Assembly (NCBI GenBank): GCA_025459175.1
Contig: JALORC010000070.1
Coordinates: forward strand, 1-37,148
Reading direction: 5' to 3'
From: Planctomycetota bacterium
GTDB lineage: Bacteria > Planctomycetota > UBA1135 > UBA2386
Length of the DNA stretch: 37,148 nt
Position 1 is the stretch's first letter, and the number at the start of each line of letters is the position of its first letter. The notes under the pieces are model-generated. The model did no database searches. It was not told where the DNA came from and saw only the letters and a list, made by a program, of their open reading frames with translations. The position numbers were made by a program, and so were the translations under genes. Positions 7,238-15,400 of the stretch are shown in pieces.

Positions 7238-10200
7238 ATGCTGCCAAGACGACTCCTCCTACCGCTCGCCGTGCTGGCGGCCGCTGCTCCCACCGCCGCG
7301 CAGGACGACCGCCCCGCGTCGCTGCCGATCCGCGCCAGCGGCGAGGTCGACACGACGCGCCTGAGCACCGCGGGCCGCGCGACGCTGCGCCTGCGCTTCA
7401 CGGCCGAGGTCGCGCCCGACCGATCGCTCGCGGTGCGGGTCGAACTGCGGCTGCGCAATCGCATGGTCGCACGCCGCGATCATGCGCCGCCGGTGCCGAT
7501 GCAGAAGTGGCAGCCGGGCCGCGAGGTCGACTACGAGCTGTCGCTGCCGTTCGCGCTGCTTCCAGCCGGCGTGCAGCCGGGCGACGTGCTCGACGTGTAT
7601 CTCGGCTTCCTGAGCCCGGACGGCCGCACCGTCTCGCCGCCGCTGTCGCGCGACGCCGCGCGCGATGGTCTCGTTCGTATCGCATCGCTGACCCTGCCGG
7701 CCGCGACCGACGCGCCCGATCCGGCCGCGGTGGAAGCGGCCATCACCGAGGCCACCGCACTGGCGACCAAGGACCCACGCGCGGCGTGGGACCAGCTCGA
7801 GCACCTGTTCCGGCGGTTGCAGGACTACCCGCTGAAGGCGCGGCTGCAGAAGGCGCTGACGGCGTTCGGCAAGATGCCGCCGTCGCCGCTGTCGTTCGAG
7901 GAGCAGTCGATCGTGCGCGGGCGGATCGCCGCCGAGCGCGCGCGCTGGCTGCGGCTGATCGCCGGCCACATGTACGACCAGGGCAAGCTGCTCGGCGCGC
8001 TGCTGCTGCTCGACGAAGTCGGTGGCTCGCTGCAGGAACAGGCCGATCGCGCCGTGCTCGGTGCGCTCGACGAGGCGCAGCGGCTCACCAAGGACCGGGA
8101 CGGTATCGCCGCCCGTGTGTTCGCCCTGAGCAAGGAACAGCAGGCCGCGGTCGACGCGCTCGCCGAACAGCACGCGGCCGGCCCGGCGCGCCTCGAAGCC
8201 GGGCGCAAGCTGGCGAAGGACAAGTCGCAGCGCGCGATCGCGCGCGAACTGATCCGCACCCTCGAGTTCACGCCGGCCCTGCGCGAGGAAGCCAAGCTCG
8301 CGCGCGAGCAGATCGAACGCGACTGGCTCGCCGATGTGCCGCCCGAGGAACGCGCCGAGGCCGACGCGGCGCGCAACCACCCGAGCTGGGCGCGCACCGG
8401 ACAGCGCGTGAGCCATCGCTTCGTGCTGATCGGGCCGCAGGCACTGCTCGACGGCATCCCCGACGACAGCCTGCTGCGCTTCGACCTCGCCTACCTCTAC
8501 CTGACCGACCTGTTCGGCCGCGTGCCCAACCCCGACGGCGATCGTGTCACCGTCTACTGGAAGGAGCTGTGGGACTTCGGCGGCGGCGTCGGCGGCGGCA
8601 AGATCATCGACATCGGCAACGCCGACCCGACCCAGAAGGCGATGCGAGTCGACAACGGGCTGCTCTATCACGAGCTGACGCACTGCATCGACGACACCAC
8701 GCCGGTCTACGGCGGCTTGCGCGAGGGGCTCGCCGACTTCGGCGCCGCGTTCGCGCAGATGGAACTCGGCCAGGTCGCCGGCGGCCGCGCCGCGATGGGC
8801 ATCGCCGCACGCGCGTTCCTGCAGGACTACGTCGAACGCGACCTCGAGTACTGGCGGATCCCCAACTACGGGCCGAGCGCCGGGTTCCTGCTGCACTTCG
8901 TGACTCAGTACGGCAGGACCGCCACCGGCTACCGCTGGGAGCTCTACCGCAAGTTCTTCCGCGACTACCGCGGCTGCCGGGTCAAGGACGGCCGCACGCC
9001 GACGCTGGCGCGCGCGTTCGCGTTCCACCTCGTCGAAGCGTTCGGCGAAGCGGCGTTCGCCGACCTGATCCGCTTCCGCTGGCCGCTGCAGCCCGGCGAT
9101 CTCGAGGCGGTGCGCGCCGAGCAGCGGGCCGCGCAGCGACCGAACGACGGCCCCGACCTCGCCGAACTCGACGGTTCACCGGTGCCGCGCGACCGGGCCG
9201 CCCGCGAACTGCGGCGCGAGGAAGCGGGCCTCGACGAATGGGCACCGAAGCTCGGCATCGTGCGCGACTGGTGGGTGATCGGCCCGTTCCGCAAGGACGG
9301 GCTCGACCCGGACACCTATCGCTGGGCGCCCGAGCGCGAGGTCGACCTCAAGGCCCGCTACGAGAGCTTCAACAACAACCCGACCTGGCGGCGGCCCGGC
9401 GACAAGCCGGTCACCGTCGACGCGACCGGCTGGCTGCACTTCGACTTCGCCTACCAGGACAACAGCGCGATCTACGCGTTGACCCACGTACGGCTCGAAC
9501 AGGAGACCACGATCTGGGTGCACGTGCGCGGCGACGACGACATCACGCTGTTCGTCGACGACGAGCTGATCGGCAAACACGATCACGCGGGTGGTCCGTA
9601 CGGGCCGTGGCGGCCGGGCTGGCAGACGCTGCTGCCGGACGCGGCGAGCTTCCCGGTGACGCTCGGCAAGGGCCGCCACAAGCTGCTGCTGAAGGTGCGC
9701 AACGGCGGCGGCGGCTCCGGCTGCAGCGTCGCGATCGCGAGCCGCAACGGTACGCCGCTGCCGGGCTGGAGCACCGACGTCGAGCCACCGGCGAAGAAGA
9801 GCAACGACATCGAGGTGCCCGACGGCCGCAAGTGGCCGCAGCGTTTCCGCGCCCGCTTCGACAGCGCCGGCACGCACAAGAAGCTCGATGCGTCGGTCGG
9901 CACCTGGCGCACGCGCAACGGCGCGCTCGAAGGCGCTGCCACCGACCGCGGCGTCGAGTGGCGCAAGTACACGGTGCGTCCCGGCTTCCCGAAGGACTCG
10001 CCGTCGAACCTCGCGTGGCTGCCGGAGAAGGTGACCGAACACCTCGACGCGTTTCGGCTCGAGATCGAGTTCCCGGCCGAGAGCCAGGCGCCGAAGCTCG
10101 GCGTGACCGTGCAGGGCGACGGCCAGCGCGATGCGTTGTCGGGCTGGACGCTGCTGCTCGAGCCCGACGGCCAACAGGTGCGCGCGCACCTCGAACGCTA

Positions 10201-10438
10201 CGACCAGCGCATCTACAGCAGCGACGCGGTGCCGTTCCCGACCGACAGCAAGAAGCCGGTGGTGCTGGTGCTCGAGTACTTCGCGCGCCGCTTCACGGCC
10301 CGGCTCGGCGACCAGGAACTGTTCCACCAGGCGCCGCTGCGGCCGATCCCTGGGCGGCATCGGATCGGTATCGCGACCTGGGGACCGGCGCTGCGCATCG
10401 AGGGCATCGAGCTGCGTGGGCCGGTGCGGACGAAGTGA
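7238..10438 (+). CDS. Secreted zinc metallopeptidase-like protein with PA14-like and beta-sandwich C-terminal domains
   Basis: A 1066-residue exported protein (signal peptide MLPRRLLLPLAVLAAAAPTA, cleavage near Ala-Gln-Asp). Residues about 30-155 are a beta-rich domain; 160-390 are helical, with Ala/Glu/Arg-rich repeats. The peptidase core contains HELTH (His478, Glu479, His482) and, 14 residues on, the downstream Glu of REGLADF (Glu496), the zinc-ligand pattern of gluzincins. Residues about 679-850 resemble a PA14-type carbohydrate-binding domain (WWVIGPFRKDG, then GDDDITLFVDDELIGK). The last 200 residues form a concanavalin-like sandwich related to DUF1080-type domains (GTWRTRNGALEG). The layout suggests a surface or secreted hydrolase acting on glycosylated protein; the substrate is unknown. 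The downstream gene encodes a related protein without zinc ligands. No Shine-Dalgarno is visible. Confidence 0.8.
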   Translation: MLPRRLLLPLAVLAAAAPTAAQDDRPASLPIRASGEVDTTRLSTAGRATLRLRFTAEVAPDRSLAVRVELRLRNRMVARRDHAPPVPMQKWQPGREVDYELSLPFALLPAGVQPGDVLDVYLGFLSPDGRTVSPPLSRDAARDGLVRIASLTLPAATDAPDPAAVEAAITEATALATKDPRAAWDQLEHLFRRLQDYPLKARLQKALTAFGKMPPSPLSFEEQSIVRGRIAAERARWLRLIAGHMYDQGKLLGALLLLDEVGGSLQEQADRAVLGALDEAQRLTKDRDGIAARVFALSKEQQAAVDALAEQHAAGPARLEAGRKLAKDKSQRAIARELIRTLEFTPALREEAKLAREQIERDWLADVPPEERAEADAARNHPSWARTGQRVSHRFVLIGPQALLDGIPDDSLLRFDLAYLYLTDLFGRVPNPDGDRVTVYWKELWDFGGGVGGGKIIDIGNADPTQKAMRVDNGLLYHELTHCIDDTTPVYGGLREGLADFGAAFAQMELGQVAGGRAAMGIAARAFLQDYVERDLEYWRIPNYGPSAGFLLHFVTQYGRTATGYRWELYRKFFRDYRGCRVKDGRTPTLARAFAFHLVEAFGEAAFADLIRFRWPLQPGDLEAVRAEQRAAQRPNDGPDLAELDGSPVPRDRAARELRREEAGLDEWAPKLGIVRDWWVIGPFRKDGLDPDTYRWAPEREVDLKARYESFNNNPTWRRPGDKPVTVDATGWLHFDFAYQDNSAIYALTHVRLEQETTIWVHVRGDDDITLFVDDELIGKHDHAGGPYGPWRPGWQTLLPDAASFPVTLGKGRHKLLLKVRNGGGGSGCSVAIASRNGTPLPGWSTDVEPPAKKSNDIEVPDGRKWPQRFRARFDSAGTHKKLDASVGTWRTRNGALEGAATDRGVEWRKYTVRPGFPKDSPSNLAWLPEKVTEHLDAFRLEIEFPAESQAPKLGVTVQGDGQRDALSGWTLLLEPDGQQVRAHLERYDQRIYSSDAVPFPTDSKKPVVLVLEYFARRFTARLGDQELFHQAPLRPIPGRHRIGIATWGPALRIEGIELRGPVRTK

Positions 10439-10460
10439 GCCCCGGTCGGGGCGTTCCTTC
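10439..10460 (+). terminator. Candidate intrinsic terminator after the metallopeptidase gene
   Basis: Directly after the TGA, GCCCC (10439-10443) and GGGGC (10448-10452) form a five-pair GC stem with loop GGTC, followed by the pyrimidine-rich tail GTTCCTTC. The stem is short and the tail is not a pure T run, so efficiency would be modest. Confidence 0.35.
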
Positions 10461-10480
10461 CCGATTGCACTACGCTTGGC

Positions 10481-10497
10481 CCGGTTCCGGTAACCGG
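10481..10497. repeat. Perfect inverted repeat upstream of the pseudopeptidase gene
   Basis: CCGGTT (10481-10486), loop CCGGT, AACCGG (10492-10497). It lies 49-65 bases upstream of the ATG at 10546, just after a TTGCAC hexamer at 10465-10470. It could be an operator or a 5' leader hairpin. No protein or RNA family is recognised. Confidence 0.3.
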
Positions 10498-10545
10498 CGT
10501 CTCCGGGCTGACTACCTGGAGCGCCTCTGCCCGCGCTCGCCTCTC

Positions 10546-11679
10546 ATGAAGCTGGTCCCCTCGTTGCTCGCACTGCTGCTCTCGGGCAGTGCGCTCCTCC
10601 ACGCCCAGAAGCAGGCCCCCGGCACCACGAAGGACGACGAGGACGTCGTCAAGGCCGGACCGAAGGACCCGTTCACGCAGGCCGACCCCAAGGCGATGGC
10701 GGCCGCCGGCGTGATCGCCTACGGACCGCTCCTCTGGGCCGACCAGCTGCGCACCGAGGACGTCGAGAAGGTGCTCGGCCAGGGTCGCATCCTGTGGCTC
10801 GAGACCGCGCACTTCCAGTTCGCGTTCAACCTCGCCACCACGACGCAGCCCGAGGACCCCGAGGCGCGCAAGCTGATGAACGGCGACCTGCAGCGCCTGC
10901 ACAAGCGCTTCGCCAAGTTCCCCGACCGCAGCAGCAAGCTCGAGCCGTGGCTGCGGCTGCACGTCTATGCGCAGCGCGCCGAGGAGCTCTACGCCGAGTT
11001 CCAGAAGCTGATCGGGCACGACGAGGCGAGCGGCACGTTCCTCGGCCAGAAGGGCAAGTTCCCGCTGGTGATGTTCCAGAAGAAGTCCGACGTCGCGCGC
11101 TATCTCGACCGCTTCTGCGGCAAGCAGAGCCAGCAGTCGCAGCGCCACTTCTACGGCAAGACCGGCCAGAACGGCTTCGTGCTCGGCGCCGAGGCCGACG
11201 AGCCGCGCGACGATGCGCAGATCCAGTCGCAGTTCCGCTACCTGCTGATCGAGACGTTCACCGACGCGATGGGCGGCGCGCCCTACTGGCTCGAGCTCGG
11301 CCTCGCGCACTGGTTCGAACGGCAGGTGCCGTCGCGGCTGATGATGGCGGTGCCGAAGGACGACGAGAGCGTCGACGAGCAGACCCAGCACAAGTGGCCC
11401 AGCAAGATGAAGGCGCGCGCGCAGCACCAGAAGCTGCTGATCCCGTTCGCCGACCTCGCGACGAGGACCGACTTCGGCTACTGGGCGCACCTGCAGGCGT
11501 GGTCGCGCGTCGACTTCCTGATGCAGCGCGATCGCGCGAAGTTCGGCGAGTTCCTGCGTGGGCTCGGCGGCTCGGCGGGGGCCAGCAAGCAGGTGGAGCT
11601 GCTGGAGCGGGTGTTCGGGATGACGCCCGAGGCGTTCGATGTGGCGTGGCGCGAGTGGGTGTTGAAGACGTATCGGTGA
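10546..11679 (+). CDS. Secreted peptidase-MA-like protein with degenerate active site
   Basis: A 377-residue exported protein (signal peptide MKLVPSLLALLLSGSALLHA). The overall plan resembles secreted gluzincins of the peptidase-MA type: a helical N-terminal part, a motif expected to be HExxH, and a following PYWLELGLAHWFER segment equivalent to the family's EGLAE/DF motif. Here the HExxH position reads Ile235-Glu-Thr-Phe-Thr239, so both zinc-binding His are missing, and Leu replaces the expected downstream Glu. Only the general-base Glu (236) remains. It is therefore probably not a zinc peptidase and may bind peptide or act as a structural partner. The Cys at 191 is the only one in the mature protein. 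The upstream gene, separated by a terminator-like hairpin, has an intact HELTH. It converges with the nucleotidyltransferase pseudogene, six bases apart. Confidence 0.75.
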   Translation: MKLVPSLLALLLSGSALLHAQKQAPGTTKDDEDVVKAGPKDPFTQADPKAMAAAGVIAYGPLLWADQLRTEDVEKVLGQGRILWLETAHFQFAFNLATTTQPEDPEARKLMNGDLQRLHKRFAKFPDRSSKLEPWLRLHVYAQRAEELYAEFQKLIGHDEASGTFLGQKGKFPLVMFQKKSDVARYLDRFCGKQSQQSQRHFYGKTGQNGFVLGAEADEPRDDAQIQSQFRYLLIETFTDAMGGAPYWLELGLAHWFERQVPSRLMMAVPKDDESVDEQTQHKWPSKMKARAQHQKLLIPFADLATRTDFGYWAHLQAWSRVDFLMQRDRAKFGEFLRGLGGSAGASKQVELLERVFGMTPEAFDVAWREWVLKTYR

Positions 11680-11685
11680 GCAGGG

Positions 11686-12082
11686 TCAGGGCAGGTGGCG
11701 CAGGTCTTCGAGGTCCTTCGGCCTGCCCGCCTCTCGCTTGCTCCGTTTCAGATCCTCGAGACTCACGATCCAAACTGGCACCGAGCTGCCATCAAGCGCG
11801 ACCCGGAACTCGATTCGGCCGCCCCAAGCAAGATCGAATGGAACCGTACGAAGGCCACCAATGAGGTCGATACGGTTGGGCAGGCGCCCGAACTGAACGA
11901 TGACCTCCGGATCCATGAGCATTGTCCGGCGCAGGATCGAACAGGAAGTCGACATCGCCGGTCAGCCTGGCGTGACCGTGGTAGATCACGGCGATGTCAC
12001 CGATCAACAAGTAGCGGACTTCGTGGGCGGCGAGCAGTCCGAGGAACTCGAGAACGTCGCGGGACAGTGGCAGAGAATTCAC
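11686..12082 (-). pseudogene. Nucleotidyltransferase-fold protein (AbiEii/DUF6036-like), disrupted by an internal deletion and frameshift
   Basis: Two overlapping minus-strand frames together make one protein. The first (GTG at 12082) reads VRYLLIGDIAVIYHGHARLTGDVDFLFDP, the N-terminal half of a nucleotidyltransferase with the metal-binding DVD. The second, in another frame, reads MDPEVIVQFGRLPNRIDLIGGL and ends SKREAGRPKDLEDLRHLP, the typical C-terminal half. Compared with the family, roughly 20 residues between the halves are missing and the frame changes near 11915-11925, so a deletion not divisible by three is likely. The usual GG before AV is GD here. The GTG overlaps the stop of the small upstream gene as GTGA. 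A sequencing error alone would explain the shift but not the missing residues. Related proteins act as toxins, antitoxins or resistance nucleotidyltransferases; function here is probably lost. Confidence 0.65.
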
Positions 12083-12267
12083 GGCTTCCGGTCTGACTGA
12101 CGCCGCATCTCGTAGTCACGAACATCAGGGCAGTCGGGACCATAGACGCGCATCCTCAGCTCGGCTGCTACAGCCATGCGCTCTGCCGGGGTCATGCTCC
12201 ACTGCTGTTCCCGATCGTGTCGGTCTGCCTCTTCGAACGAACGGCTCTTGTGCACCTCGCGGTCCAT
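12079..12267 (-). CDS. Small conserved partner protein of the nucleotidyltransferase
   Basis: A 62-residue charged protein: MDREVHKSRSFEEADRHD, then EQQWSMTPAERMAVAAELRMRVYG and a PDVRDYE end. I recognise the type from small ORFs commonly placed directly before nucleotidyltransferase-fold genes in diverse bacteria; it has no named function known to me. Two helices are likely. The ATG at 12267 is preceded at exactly six bases by a -10-like TGCAAT, and the stop overlaps the following GTG start, so the two genes form a coupled pair. Because the second gene is broken, this one may be decaying too, although its own frame is intact. Confidence 0.65.
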   Translation of the reverse strand: MDREVHKSRSFEEADRHDREQQWSMTPAERMAVAAELRMRVYGPDCPDVRDYEMRRQSDRKP

Positions 12268-12273
12268 GATCGG

Positions 12274-12302
12274 ATTGCACTGCGATCCAGCGCCCGACAC
12301 AA
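12274..12302 (-). promoter_or_regulatory. Candidate promoter of the small partner/nucleotidyltransferase pair
   Basis: On the minus strand: TTGTGT (12302-12297), a 17-base spacer, then TGCAAT (12279-12274), followed by six bases and the ATG at 12267. A short inverted repeat, GATCG-N10-CGATC (12268-12287), covers the -10 box and could be an operator. Prediction only. Confidence 0.35.
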
Positions 12303-12403
12303 GGGCCCATGGCACCAGCAGGAGCCGCGGGCGATGATCGGCGCGGCAATGCGGTTCCGTAGTGAGCCGAAGGAGCGCTCACACCGTTGACCCGCCACCG
12401 CCC

Positions 12404-15400
12404 ATGAATCCACCCCTCGCCCGCCCGATCGCGCACCGTCTCCCGTGGCGCCACGCCGTGCTGGCGCTCGCGGCCCTCGCCGCAGCGGTGCGGGCGCAGC
12501 AGTCCCCGTTCGGCTTCGCCGAGACCTACGCGCTGGCCACCGACCGCAAGGCCGCCGTGGCGACGCTGGTGCCGGGCAGCGAAGACCACTTCTACTATCA
12601 CTGCCGCGAACGCCTCGACGCCGGTGACTTCGCCACCGTGGCCGTGACGCTGCCGCGCTGGATCGCCGCGCACGGTCGCAGCACTCGCACCACCGAGATC
12701 GAGCACCGCGATCGCCTGCTGCGCGCAGCCGCGGATCCGGCGGCGACGTTCGCGTGGTTGCAGCAGCGACTCGAACTGACCTTCGACCACCAGCCCGAAG
12801 TCCCCGGCCGCCCGTCGACACTGCCGACCCGCCTCGATCCGGCCCTGCTGACGCCGGCCGCGGTTCGCGCCGCGGGTTTGCGATCGAAGCCCGGCAGCCT
12901 CGCCGGTTTCACCGACGCGGCCTTGCCGGAACTCGCCGGCGGCGAGCTCGATGCCGTACCGCGCCGCGAGCTGCTGAAGCGACTCGATCGCGCCGATCTG
13001 GACCCGATCCCGGCCCTGGTGATCGCCGACCTGCAGGCACCGGGCAGCAAGGGCTTCGGCTCGCTGCGTGTTCACGGCCTGCTGCAGCCGGCGCAGCTCG
13101 ACGAGTGCGCGCAGCTGATGCCGGAGTTGCTGCGGGATGCGAAGTGGGTGCAGGCCTACCTGCAGCGCCTCCTGCCACCATCCGACCGCCGCTGGCAGAA
13201 CGACCCGGCGCAACTCGGGGCGCAGCTCGAACGACTGGGGCGGTTCGTCGAACGCCTGCCCGATGTGCATCGCGCGTTGCGGGCCCACGTGCTGGGCCAT
13301 CGTGTGCGGCATGCGCTGACCACCGGCAACCTGCAGCGCGAACTGCTGGTCGCCTACCTGCGAGAACCCGTCCGCGACCGCACGCGCGAGGCACAGTGGA
13401 TCGAGAGCTTCCCGAGCCACACCGATCGCATCGATGCCGAGCTCGCCAAGCTGACCGGGCTCGAGCGTGTCACCGACGACAGCGAACTGCTGCGCGCATG
13501 CCTCGCCGAGCTGCTCGCGCGCAACGAGGATCTGACCGCGCTCGAACCGTTCCTCGACGCCAACTGGCTGCGCGCCACCACCGCCGAGCTGCGCCTGCTG
13601 CTCGGCCGCGGCGATGCCGAACGCAACTTCAGCGAACTCGGCAGCGAGGACGCGGCCGCGGCGCTGCGCACGCGCGTCGAGCTGCGGTTCGCGCCGCAGC
13701 AGCGCCAGACGTTCGGTGGCGACGACGAGGTCACGCTGCTGGTCGACGTCAAGAACGTCGCCGACCTGACCATTCGCGTCTTCACGCTCGACGAGTTCCG
13801 CCACCTGCAGGAACACGGTCGGCCGATCGACCTGTCGCTCGATGTCGACGGCTTCGCACCCGCGGTCGAACTGCAGCAGCGCTTCGACGAGCCGCCGCTG
13901 CGCCGCGTGCGCCGCACGTTCTCGCTGCCGCAGCTGCGTGAACCGGGCCTGCACCTCGTCGAACTGATCGGCAATGGCGTGCGCAGCCGCGCGCTGATCC
14001 GCAAGGGCACGCTGCACGCGGTCGTGCGCAGCACCGCCGCGGGGCCGGAGTTCACGGTGTTCGACGAAACCGGCCAGCTGCGCGCTGATGCCGTGGTCTG
14101 GCTCGGGGCGAGTGAATACACGGCGGCCGCCGATGGCACGATCTTGCTACCGTTCACCGCGAAGGCGGCGATGGCCAACGCGGTGCTGCGAGCCGGCGGT
14201 CGCGCGGCACTGCACTCGTTCCGCCAGCCAGCCGAGGACTACCGCTTGCAGGCCGCCGCGCATGTCGATCGCGACCAGCTGCGCGCCGGCGGCACGGCGC
14301 GGCTGGTGCTGCGACCGCGCCTGGTTCTCGATGACCACACCATCGCACTGCAGCTGCTGCAACAGCCGACGCTCGTCATCACCGCGACCGACCTGGACCA
14401 GCAGCAGACGATCGCCACCGTGCGCGATCTGCGCCTGGTGGACCAACGCGAGTTCGTCCACGAACTGCAGGTGCCGGTGCGACTGCGCAAGCTGGAGGTG
14501 AGACTGCAAGGCACCGCGCGTCGGCTCGACGGCACCGAGGTGCAGGTGCAGAGTGAGACGACCGAGTTCGCCTGCAACGGCATCGACAGCGGCACGAAGA
14601 CCGCGAGCGCGATGGTGCTGCCGACCGCCGATGGCTACGTCGTCGAGGTCCGCGGCAAGAACGGCGAGCCGCGGCCTGGCGCCGCGGTCACGGTGCAGCT
14701 CGAGCACGAACTGCTCGCCGAAGCGATCGAGTCCAACCTGCAAACCGACGCTGGCGGCCGCATCGCGCTGGGTTCGCTGCCGGGTGTGCATTCCCTGTGG
14801 CTGCGGATCGACGAGCAGCGAGGATCGCGCCACTGGCTCTGGCTGCCGCGCGCCCGCCACCTCTGGCCCGCCGACCTGCACGGCATCGCCGGTGATCTGC
14901 TGCAACTGCCGTACGACGGCACCGCCGCGACGGTGCAACGCGCCGAGTTCTCGCTGCTGGCACCGGACCGCGACGAGTTCGCGCGGCTGGCAATCGTCGA
15001 TGGCATGCTCACGCTGCGCGACCTGCCGGCCGGCGACTACGAGCTCGTCGACCATCGCACCGCGCGTCGCGTCACGGTTCGTGTCGCCGCCAGCGCTCGC
15101 CGCGGACCTTGGCTCGTCGAAGCCGATCGCACGCTGCCTGCCGGCACGACCGCCTCGCTGCAACTGCGCGCGCCGCAGCTGGTCGACGGTGCGCTGCAGA
15201 TCCGTGTGGACCGGGCGACGGCGGACACACGACTGTTGGTCATCGCGACGCGGCACCTGCCGACGTTCGACCCGTTCGAGCAGCTGCGGTTGCCGCCGGA
15301 GCCACGCGAGACTGCCGTTCGCAGGACACCGCACCAGAGCCTGTTCGCCGATGCCACCCGGCTCGGCATCGAACAGCGCTACGTGCTCGAACGCCGCGCG

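Noticed and set aside
7507..10545. Long plus-strand frame running into the pseudopeptidase gene
   Set aside because: Upstream of the ATG at 10546 it is an arginine-rich shadow of the metallopeptidase gene; the signal peptide begins at 10546.
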